Origin: an uncultured Collinsella sp. | GTDB lineage: Bacteria > Actinomycetota > Coriobacteriia > Coriobacteriales > Coriobacteriaceae | Direction of reading: 5' to 3' | Length of the DNA stretch: 32,470 nucleotides | Assembly (NCBI GenBank): GCA_902493125.1 | Contig: CABUOF010000020.1 | Location: 1 to 32,470, forward strand | Part shown: in pieces, positions 16,697-23,321 of the stretch | Numbering within the stretch: the stretch's first letter is position 1 | Layout of the letters: each line of letters starts with the position of its first letter | Notes under the pieces: model-generated | Seen by the model: only the letters and a program-made list of their open reading frames with translations | Databases searched by the model: none | Told to the model about the DNA's origin: nothing | Position numbers and translations under genes: made by a program

Positions 16697-17536
16697 ATGT
16701 TCAAGGCCAAGTTTTCCTGCTCTGCTATAGGTAATCAGGTTAATGAAGATTACGTCGCAGTTGGGTCGACATATGCTGTGCTGCTCGATGGAGCCTCTGG
16801 CATCACCGGCACGCGTGTGCTGCCGCACCATTCTGGTTCGGACGCTCGGTGGTTCAGTCATTTTGTTGGCGGCCGCATATGTGAGTATTTAGATGCGTCC
16901 CGTGGGATTGTCGATTCTATACGCCTCGCGGTGGATGATTCGCGTGACTTTATCGGCAAACACGGTGTGACGGACAACGAGGAACTGTTTCCCTCCTCCA
17001 CGCTGGTGACCGCCTCTGTTTCAGGTGATTCGGTCGATATTGTCTCCCTAGGTGACTCTCCAGCGTTCATTGGTTTTAAAGACGGCTCGCTCGTGACTAT
17101 GTCTGATGAGCGGATTGCGGAGCTCGATCAAACAGCAGTGGACGTGATGGTCGATCGCTCGCGTGGCAGAGCAATGACTGGGGTGCAGAAGCGTGCTGCC
17201 GTCAACGATATATTGCTTGCGAACCGTCAACTCAAGAATAAACCCGATGGTTATTGGATTCTTGATCCGTCTGGGGTTGCCTTGGGGCATCTCAATGTGA
17301 GGCGGTTTTGCATTGAGGATATCGATTACGTTTGTGCTATGTCAGACGGGCTGGAGCGAGCATTTAATCTGTTTGGGTTGGCCGATCCCGCAGCGTTTCT
17401 CGCTGGCGCGACTCGTGAGTCGTTTGATGAGCTCCTTGTCCGTCTACGCGCCGAGGAAAATCTGGACCCAGACTTTGATCATTATCCACGGCTTAAGCTG
17501 CACGATGACGCATCGTGCTTTATGTTGCGGCTGTAG
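16697..17536 (+). CDS. PP2C-family serine/threonine phosphatase-like protein
   Basis: A 279-residue protein with the core PP2C (PPM) motifs: NED at 16-18, DGAS at 31-34, LGDSP with G119-D120, SDG with D217 and LHDDASCFML with D270-D271. These supply the two-metal centre, so it should be catalytically competent. It lacks membrane helices and the usual kinase partner is not in the window. It starts 55 bases after the STAND protein gene, with only a weak ribosome site, and is the last gene of the four-gene cassette. A PP2C beside a STAND NTPase suggests control of the system by reversible phosphorylation, or dephosphorylation of a host protein as part of the response; this is inference. Confidence 0.82.
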   Translation: MFKAKFSCSAIGNQVNEDYVAVGSTYAVLLDGASGITGTRVLPHHSGSDARWFSHFVGGRICEYLDASRGIVDSIRLAVDDSRDFIGKHGVTDNEELFPSSTLVTASVSGDSVDIVSLGDSPAFIGFKDGSLVTMSDERIAELDQTAVDVMVDRSRGRAMTGVQKRAAVNDILLANRQLKNKPDGYWILDPSGVALGHLNVRRFCIEDIDYVCAMSDGLERAFNLFGLADPAAFLAGATRESFDELLVRLRAEENLDPDFDHYPRLKLHDDASCFMLRL

Positions 17537-17624
17537 GGGATAAGGCTGGCCTCATTTGACTGGCAATCTAAAAGTAATTACTTCTGGTGCATACGTACAA
17601 ATTAGCATCGAAATGGTAGACCTT

Positions 17625-17658
17625 GCCAACCAAGATACGGCAATCAACCTTGGTTGGC
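17625..17658. terminator. Perfect 10-bp inverted repeat between convergent genes
   Basis: GCCAACCAAG (17625-17634) and CTTGGTTGGC (17649-17658) form a 10-bp stem with a 14-base loop. It lies between the ends of the PP2C gene (+) and the protease remnant (-), where a bidirectional terminator is expected. No T run follows on either strand, so intrinsic termination is uncertain. Confidence 0.45.
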
Positions 17659-17691
17659 CACAAAGCAAGTTGACTTATTTATGTAAGGAGT

Positions 17692-18789
17692 TTATTCAAA
17701 GTCAACTTCAACCTGGCTCTCCTCATAAATATTAAGCTCGTTTTCGACTCTAATGCGGTTGACCTGCCAGCCTAGTGCGTTGCACTGCTGAATGAAAGAG
17801 TCGATGCGATTGACTCCAGCGAGTTCGCGAACGGTGATTACGACGGCAAACTTTTGCGGTTCATGGGACCCATCTTGATATCGTGAGGTCTTGCGTATCT
17901 TCAAACCCCAGAGAGGGTTTTCATATGCCTTTTTTGGCCTGCTTCGATTGGCTAGGGAGTCAGATATTGACTTCGTATTGTCCCACTTCTGAAGGCTCTT
18001 TCTGGCAGTTTCTTCGTCAGTGTAGTCTTCTTTCTCTCCCTGCGTGTTTGCTTTGAGGGAACTGAGCTTGCCTTTGTTCAACCTTCCGAAATGTAAATCA
18101 AGCTCCGTGCAGGTATAGTCAACCCCTTGATCGCGATTGCATTTTGGAAAGTAGCAAAGGGTTGCCCGTGCGACAGAAGGATGAGTGTTTCTGACGGCTG
18201 GAATCGGTATCTTGTAGTTGTATGTTTCGTAATCGGTGACGGTCCCCGTAATGAGGAACTTAATTTCATCGTTTCTGCTTTTAATTACATCGTTAATATG
18301 AATCGGTACTACACCATAGCCAAGAGTGTTCATATCCGAATGCTGATTCCATGATATTGATGAATCGATCAAGAGCGCCTTCGCTGACTCGCAGCTAAGG
18401 TGCATTTTGTAGATTAGATAAGCTGCTTTTCTTGCGACAAGGGGCGCTGCGAGGGATGTGCCCATATCCGTTTTTGGCCTGTCGCTTCCATAGCAGTTGA
18501 GCGGTTCGTCTATGTCTCCACCATAGTATGAAACATCGGGCTTATGCTGAAAATGGAGCACAGGACCTCTCCGAGTATATGAAGCGGGACTTTTATCACG
18601 CCTTACCGAGTTGACTACGAGAGCGTTGACGGAGTCCGCTGGAGACCCTATTCGGTCTGTTGAGCCATCGTGATTGTTTGTGCCGGCAACGACAAACAGA
18701 ACATCATATTCTGCCTGCAATTTATCTAGTAGGGCGGCTTCGGGTGATTGTACGTAAAGGGGAGGCGTTAATGCGCCTGGCTTGGAATG
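17692..18789 (-). pseudogene. 5'-truncated subtilisin-like (S8) serine protease, IetS-like
   Basis: The minus-strand frame is open from 18789, after a TGA at 18790-18792, down to the TAA at 17692. Family sequence is already present upstream of the first usable start (TTG 18718-18720): PPLYVQSPEAALLDKLQ leads into YDVLFVVAGTNN, the oxyanion-asparagine segment of S8 proteases. The catalytic serine is present in DMGTSLAAPLVARKAA, but the catalytic Asp and His segments are missing, so the protein is inactive as encoded. The C-terminal half (WGLKIRKTSR and FAVVITVRELAGVNRIDSFI) resembles S8 proteases of anti-phage AAA-ATPase/protease pairs (IetAS type), but no AAA partner is seen. It is probably the surviving 3' two-thirds or less of a lost defence gene cut by the arrival of the toxin-antitoxin module. 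Confidence 0.75.
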
Positions 18790-18798
18790 TCATATTGA

Positions 18799-18814
18799 GT
18801 TGCCAATTGGCAAC
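18799..18814. promoter_or_regulatory. Perfect 16-bp palindrome over the -35 element
   Basis: GTTGCCAATTGGCAAC is fully self-complementary and contains the -35 hexamer. It is a candidate second binding site for the antitoxin or for another repressor. Confidence 0.6.
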
Positions 18815-18828
18815 AAGTCGAATATAGT
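18800..18828 (+). promoter_or_regulatory. Sigma-70 promoter of the MqsRA-SecB module
   Basis: TTGCCA (18800-18805) and TATAGT (18823-18828) are 17 bases apart, which is near consensus. Transcription would begin near 18835 and the first start codon is at 18856. Both hexamers are covered or touched by palindromes, which fits autoregulation. Confidence 0.75.
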
Positions 18829-18844
18829 TAGCATTATGCTAACT
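18826..18844. promoter_or_regulatory. 19-bp palindromic operator over the -10 and start site
   Basis: AGTTAGCATTATGCTAACT has perfect 9-bp arms around one central base. It overlaps the -10 hexamer and the likely transcription start, and ends one base before the ribosome site AAGGGG. MqsA-type antitoxins autorepress by binding palindromes in their own promoter, so this is the best operator candidate. Confidence 0.7.
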
Positions 18845-18855
18845 AAGGGGTGGTT

Positions 18856-19203
18856 ATGAATCGAACCAAGCTCCGACCGACATATTCACTTGACGAAGCG
18901 AAGTCTTTAGCTTGCTCGGGAAAGATGATTGTAAATGGTAGGGTGCGCAGACACCTGATGAATCAGTTTGGTTATTTGGACATCGATCATTTCCTTGCTG
19001 ACCTATTTGATTATCTGAAGCCTGATGATTTTAGAAAATCCATCGCGCTCGATATGGATGGACCTCTGCATGATGTTTACGCAGATGTCTACGTGTGCCG
19101 AGATTTTGAATGCGAGGATTGGTACGTTAAGTTTTCAATTGATTCCGAAGGCAATGCGCATTTAAACGTTTTGTCTGCGAACATCGATGGATACATTCAT
19201 TAA
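18856..19203 (+). CDS. mqsR: MqsR-like type II toxin (mRNA interferase family)
   Basis: A 115-residue protein with the MqsR layout: N-terminal TYSLDEAKSLACSGK corresponds to the LSQVKKLVNAG helix of E. coli MqsR. The DDFRKSIALDMDGPLHDVYADVYVC segment corresponds to its DFYKSM-WQDVY-YLKI strand region, and WYVKFSID ends the sheet. MqsR is a RelE-fold ribonuclease that cuts mRNA, preferentially at GCU. ATG 18856 was chosen over GTG 18850 because AAGGGG (18845-18850) then sits 5 bases upstream. The order is toxin first, then antitoxin, as in mqsRA. The assignment rests on motif alignment by eye; HigB-like toxins are the alternative. Confidence 0.75.
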   Translation: MNRTKLRPTYSLDEAKSLACSGKMIVNGRVRRHLMNQFGYLDIDHFLADLFDYLKPDDFRKSIALDMDGPLHDVYADVYVCRDFECEDWYVKFSIDSEGNAHLNVLSANIDGYIH

Positions 19204-19213
19204 AGGAGGAGTC

Positions 19214-19726
19214 ATGCGTTGCATGGAATGCGGCAAAGAAATGCAATTTACCACGGCGCCAATGACTGAAATTTACCGTGGCGAGAAAATTACCGTAAAA
19301 GGAATTGAGCATTATGTTTGCGAGTGCGGTAACGATGAAATGACTACTACAGAGGCGACTAAGCTTGCCCATGCACTGGCTTCCCAATATGCTAAGGCTC
19401 ATGAACTTTTATCTCCCTCGGATATAAAGGATTTGCGCTCCGATCTTGGTTTGACTCAGCATGAGTTTGAGTCGCTATTAGGGGTTTCAAAACCCACGGC
19501 GTCTCGTTGGGAGAACGGGGCATCGCAGCAATCTATTACCGCAAATAACCTTATGAAGCTCATTCGAGATGTTCCTGAGGTGCGCACTTATCTGGGACTT
19601 TCTTCTGGTGAGATGGCCTCAAGACTTAATGCGTCACGATTTTCGGTGATACTGGGAGGAGAAGCCCCGGCTTATAGGGACTCGGCTCCTTTGGCAGATG
19701 AGAATGCCTTTCGATTGGAGATGTAA
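19214..19726 (+). CDS. mqsA: MqsA-like zinc-finger/HTH antitoxin
   Basis: A 170-residue antitoxin. The N-terminus MRCMECGKEM with C3 and C6, and later C36 and C38 in YVCECGN, forms the zinc-binding part. The second pair has one residue between the cysteines, where E. coli MqsA has two. Residues about 80-130 are an HTH_XRE DNA-binding domain (LRSDLGLTQHEFESLLGVSK and the PTASRWENG recognition helix). ATG 19214 is the likely start: it places C-x2-C at the family position and follows AAAGGAGGA, although the 4-base spacing is short. An earlier in-frame ATG at 19187 lies inside the toxin gene. It should bind the toxin and repress the operon through the palindromes upstream. About 35 extra C-terminal residues beyond the HTH could be the chaperone-addiction tail typical of TAC antitoxins. 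Confidence 0.82.
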   Translation: MRCMECGKEMQFTTAPMTEIYRGEKITVKGIEHYVCECGNDEMTTTEATKLAHALASQYAKAHELLSPSDIKDLRSDLGLTQHEFESLLGVSKPTASRWENGASQQSITANNLMKLIRDVPEVRTYLGLSSGEMASRLNASRFSVILGGEAPAYRDSAPLADENAFRLEM

Positions 19727-20152
19727 ATGGAATCGCTTCAGAAGCAACGCATTGAATCTCCGTTGATTACATGCGTGACCAGAAAAGTGGACAGTTTATC
19801 ATTTGATGGCGGGATGATTCCGAAAGAGGGCGTCAATAAGTCTGACGTTGAATGCAACGTCCGAAATGCTATTACCAGTGCATTTTCGGACGAAAACGGA
19901 GTCAGGTTTCGTCAGCTCAACTTAGTTATTGAGCTTTTACCTGGCGATGAGGGCCATTATTACCGTTCCGAAATATCCGTTTCTGGCATATATCGCGCTC
20001 CTGCGGATTTAGATGACGACGCTTTTGACAGGGAGGCACTTAGCACAGGAATGCAGGACCTGTATTCCTATGCAAGGGGCATTATTGAAAATGTCGCCGC
20101 TGGTGGAGTATGGGGGTCACTTTATCTGCCACAGATTGGATTCACTATCTAG
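19727..20152 (+). CDS. SecB-like chaperone of a toxin-antitoxin-chaperone (TAC) module
   Basis: A 141-residue protein whose ATG directly abuts the antitoxin stop. The C-terminal LYSYARGIIENVAAGG followed by YLPQIGFT matches the SecB helix and its trailing strand (YAR-x-hI-x-N-x5-GG, then lPxhxF). The central strands alternate in the SecB-like way (LNLVIELLPGDEGHYYRSEI then SVSGIYRAP). SecB-like chaperones in TAC modules protect and fold the antitoxin, so stress or phage-induced loss of chaperone activity frees the toxin. Most actinobacteria use no SecB for export, which also favours a TAC role. Identification is by pattern, with no database check. Confidence 0.72.
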   Translation: MESLQKQRIESPLITCVTRKVDSLSFDGGMIPKEGVNKSDVECNVRNAITSAFSDENGVRFRQLNLVIELLPGDEGHYYRSEISVSGIYRAPADLDDDAFDREALSTGMQDLYSYARGIIENVAAGGVWGSLYLPQIGFTI

Positions 20153-20217
20153 CTCTCGATGTCCCCACATCCTCTAAAAAAGTTCTTAAAACAGCCTTAA
20201 AGGCGTTCCAGCTCGCG

Positions 20218-20247
20218 TTGACAGCGTACAATACGCATGTTTAACTA
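20218..20247 (+). promoter_or_regulatory. Promoter of the pel operon
   Basis: A perfect TTGACA at 20218-20223 is followed, 17 or 18 bases on, by TTAACT (20241-20246) or TAACTA (20242-20247). The pelD ATG lies about 35 bases further on, preceded by AGGGGAGGGG. No c-di-GMP riboswitch or obvious operator is seen in the short leader. The 128 bases between the SecB-like gene and pelD hold nothing else recognisable. Confidence 0.65.
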
Positions 20248-20280
20248 TGAACGAAGTGGATTTTAGGGGAGGGGTGCGCC

Positions 20281-22419
20281 ATGGAGGCGCTGGTTGTTGG
20301 CAACACCGCATATGTTGACGATGACTTTTGTGCCAAGGCGTTCCCTGGGGACCATGTCCAGGTCGTCGCTGCCGCGGAAGCGCGCCGCGATGAGTCATCA
20401 CCCCATGCCTCGTGGAAAGAGCTTCTGCAACACCTGGATCAGGCCTACGAGTTCGACCGCGTGGTCTACCTATCCAATTACCTTACCCCGCATACCGATA
20501 CCGTGGGCGATATCGAGCTGCTGCGCACGGTCTTTCGTGCGTGCGCGGGTCGCCGGGTCCAACTGCTGTATGTAGCGGGGCCCGCGGGTGCCGAGGGCGC
20601 CGCCGATGCCGCGGGGCGAACGGGTAAGGGCATTATCGCGCACGCAGCCAACGACCTGTGCTGCTACTACGCTGCTCGCGAGGGCGTTCAGACCAAGATT
20701 CTGCGCGTGCCGTTCCTGTATACCGCGTCTGCCGCGCTGGAGGACCCGTTTTTGGTGCCGCTGTTCGACGCGTGCTCAACCGGATCGGTCGCTCTGCAGG
20801 GCGCGCAGGATGCGGCGTTTCCCCTGCTGTGTGCCGAGGAGCTTGCGGTGCTGGTACGCCGTATCTTCGATAGCTGGGATGGTAACTTTGAGACGCTCGA
20901 CGTAGCCGATACCTTCCATCACACGGCGGGTGAGGTGGGCGACGCCCTCAAGGCGCTGTTCCCCGGCCTTGCCGTTGCCTATGGCGATTCTGCCGGCTAC
21001 GCGCTGCCCGCCAGCGACGTCGTTCGCGTGCGTTATGGCTGGTTTCAGCGCTACGACTTGCTGCGCGATCTTTCGACCATTCAAGCGCGTTGGGGTGCTG
21101 GCCGCGCAAAGAAGGTCAACCCCTTTCGCGCCGCCATCGACCGCATCCAGATACGCACGCTGCCTATTAAATGCCTGGAGACGGCAGCCGCCTGGGTCCT
21201 GTTTGAGGTGCTGGAGCATCTGTTCTCCCAATCTGCCCAGCTCAACGTGCTCGATTATCGCCTGCTCTTCGTGGTGCTGATCGGCACGCTGTATGGCTTG
21301 GACTTTGGCCTGGTTGCGGCGCTGCTGGCTTCGGTGGGTTTGGCCGCGAGTTACTTTACTCAGTACGGCTATACCTTCCAGGGCCTGTTCTACGAGCCGT
21401 CCAACTGGCTGCCGTTTATTGCGTACTTTGTTGTGGGTGCCGTGTGCGGCTATGTCCAGCTGCGCAACAGCGAAGCCATTAGGGCGGAGCGCGATCAAAA
21501 CGAGCTCGTGCGCAACCGCAATACGTTCCTTACGCAGCTCTACCACGACGCGATCGAGGACAAGCGCGCGTACAGGCGCCAGATCGTGGGTCGACACGAC
21601 AGCTTTGGCAAGATCTTTGCCGTGACGCAGGAGCTCGACGTGCTCAACCCGCGCGACATCTATCGCAAGTGCTGCGAGCTTCTGGGCGAGATCCTCGAGA
21701 ACGATTCGGTGGCGATCTACCATGTTTCGGGCGGGGCATTTGCACGCCTGGTGGCAGCAAGTCCCGCGATTGCCGAAGATGCCGCACGCTCGCTCACGCT
21801 CGAGCAGCTTGCACCTCTTTTGGGCGACGGGGGTCGTTCGAACCTGTGGGTGAACCGCGAACTGACGCCGGGGCTTCCCATGTTTGGATACACGATCGAG
21901 CGCGACGGGGCACCCGCCGTGTTGATCTTTGTGCGTCGTGCGGCCGAAAACCAAATGACCCTCTATTATCAAAACCTGTTCCGCATCTTGTGCGGGCTGG
22001 TCGAAAGCGCGCTGGGCCGTGCCTTTGACTATGAGGCGGTGGCGCAGGATAAACGCTGCGTTGATGGTACTTGCGTGCTCAAGCAGGCGGCCTTTGGCCA
22101 AGAGCTCGCGGCGGCGCAGGCGCTGGCAGATAGCAAGATGGGGAGTTTTTTGCTCCTGCGCGTTGTGCCGGGCATGGAGCCTGTCGGCGAGCTGGTGGGC
22201 GTAATTGGGTCGGCAATCCGCGAGAGCGACGCGGCGGGCTTGGTCGACGGCGATGTACTCTACCTGCTTATGCGCCAGGCAAAGGCGTGCGATCTGCCCA
22301 TTATCCGTGAGCGCCTGAGCGCAAAGCAGATTGCGGTGGAGCCCGTCGACGGCGAGGACATCGTGGCGCTGCTGCAGCACATCGCTTTCACCGGTGACGG
22401 TGAGGGGGGTGCCGCTTGA
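20281..22419 (+). CDS. pelD: PelD-like c-di-GMP receptor with N-terminal SDR-like domain
   Basis: A 712-residue protein. Residues 1-280 look like an extended SDR/NAD-epimerase fold (YEFDRVVYLSNYLT, then TKILRVPFLYT), but the glycine-rich nucleotide motif and YxxxK are not intact, so it is probably non-catalytic. Residues about 300-400 hold several membrane helices, then a coiled coil (400-440), a GAF domain (about 455-580) and a degenerate GGDEF domain. In the last, R647-E-S-D650 is an RxxD I-site and D656-G-D-V-L660 stands exactly where GGEEF should be, so it should bind c-di-GMP but not make it. In Pseudomonas, PelD has the same TM-GAF-GGDEF order and switches on Pel synthesis when c-di-GMP binds. 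It is the first gene of a coupled operon, downstream of a strong promoter. Confidence 0.88.
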   Translation: MEALVVGNTAYVDDDFCAKAFPGDHVQVVAAAEARRDESSPHASWKELLQHLDQAYEFDRVVYLSNYLTPHTDTVGDIELLRTVFRACAGRRVQLLYVAGPAGAEGAADAAGRTGKGIIAHAANDLCCYYAAREGVQTKILRVPFLYTASAALEDPFLVPLFDACSTGSVALQGAQDAAFPLLCAEELAVLVRRIFDSWDGNFETLDVADTFHHTAGEVGDALKALFPGLAVAYGDSAGYALPASDVVRVRYGWFQRYDLLRDLSTIQARWGAGRAKKVNPFRAAIDRIQIRTLPIKCLETAAAWVLFEVLEHLFSQSAQLNVLDYRLLFVVLIGTLYGLDFGLVAALLASVGLAASYFTQYGYTFQGLFYEPSNWLPFIAYFVVGAVCGYVQLRNSEAIRAERDQNELVRNRNTFLTQLYHDAIEDKRAYRRQIVGRHDSFGKIFAVTQELDVLNPRDIYRKCCELLGEILENDSVAIYHVSGGAFARLVAASPAIAEDAARSLTLEQLAPLLGDGGRSNLWVNRELTPGLPMFGYTIERDGAPAVLIFVRRAAENQMTLYYQNLFRILCGLVESALGRAFDYEAVAQDKRCVDGTCVLKQAAFGQELAAAQALADSKMGSFLLLRVVPGMEPVGELVGVIGSAIRESDAAGLVDGDVLYLLMRQAKACDLPIIRERLSAKQIAVEPVDGEDIVALLQHIAFTGDGEGGAA

Positions 22420-23321
22420 TCTCGCTTGTCGTTGCTGCCGTCTTGCTGCTGATTCATGCGCTGGTTTGCCTGATGCTGTGGACGCTCATGAAGCTGGGCC
22501 TGCTGCCGGTGCGCGGGCACATGCTGGCTGTGATGGTGCTGGTGCCGCTGTGGGGCCCGTTGCTGGTGGTTCTGCTATCGGTCCGCAGCGCGGTGTTTGG
22601 CGAGGGGCTGAAAGAGTCTGCGCTGGAGTCGCTGCGCTTCAACGACGACCTGCATCGCAGCATCCTAGTGCACGAACGTGATGCCGATGCAGGCGTGGTC
22701 CCGCTCGAGGAGGCGCTTATCGTCAACGACCCGGCATACCGGCGCCGCCTAATGCTCTCCATGCTCACCGAGGAGCCCGACGCGTACCTGGCGCAGCTGC
22801 AGGCGGCTAAGCTTAACGACGACGTTGAGGTGGCGCACTATGCCGCGACGGCGGTGGCGCAGATCTCCAAGGAGTCCGACCTTAAGCTGCAGCAGCTGGA
22901 GCGTGCCTTTAAGACGGACCCGAGCGCGCAAAACCTCAACGAATACTGCGATTTTCTTGGTGAATACTTGGGCTCGGGCTTGGCTGAGGGGCGCGTGGCT
23001 CAGATTCAGCGCCAACAGTACGCGCGCCTGCTTGCGCGTCGCTGCGAGCGCGAGGATACCCTTGAGCTGCGCATTCGATACGCGACGACGCTGGCCGATG
23101 TCGGACAGATCGACGAGGCGCAGGCCGTGACCGATCAGTTGGTTCTCGACGTGCCCGAGGAGCAGGAGGTTTGGATGCTTTGCCTGCGCCTAGCCGTGAT
23201 GCGCCGCGACGGTGACGAGGTCCACCGTGTGACCGATGCGATCGACAATCAACATGTGTATTTGAGTGCCGCCAACCGCGAACAGTTGGCGTTTTGGCGC
23301 GACGGGGAGGAGGCCAGATGA
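22416..23321 (+). CDS. pelE: PelE-like membrane-anchored TPR protein
   Basis: A 301-residue protein with two N-terminal membrane helices (about residues 1-55) followed by a cytoplasmic helical region with TPR-like repeats, for example LRIRYATTLADVGQIDEAQAV near 220-240. PelE bridges PelD and PelG in the inner-membrane Pel complex. The start is a TTG at 22416 that overlaps the pelD TGA by 4 bases, with GAGGGGGG about 7 bases upstream. No ATG in this frame precedes the first helix. Sequence is weakly conserved in this family, so the call rests on topology and position between pelD and the deacetylase gene. Confidence 0.78.
   Translation: MISLVVAAVLLLIHALVCLMLWTLMKLGLLPVRGHMLAVMVLVPLWGPLLVVLLSVRSAVFGEGLKESALESLRFNDDLHRSILVHERDADAGVVPLEEALIVNDPAYRRRLMLSMLTEEPDAYLAQLQAAKLNDDVEVAHYAATAVAQISKESDLKLQQLERAFKTDPSAQNLNEYCDFLGEYLGSGLAEGRVAQIQRQQYARLLARRCEREDTLELRIRYATTLADVGQIDEAQAVTDQLVLDVPEEQEVWMLCLRLAVMRRDGDEVHRVTDAIDNQHVYLSAANREQLAFWRDGEEAR

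Noticed and set aside
20153..20280. c-di-GMP riboswitch before pelD
   Set aside because: The leader after the promoter is only about 35 bases, too short for a riboswitch aptamer; control is more likely through the PelD protein.
20776..22380. 534-codon minus-strand frame opposite pelD
   Set aside because: Its translation is low-complexity and has no domain, while the + strand frame shows SDR-like, GAF and GGDEF-like features and operon coupling.
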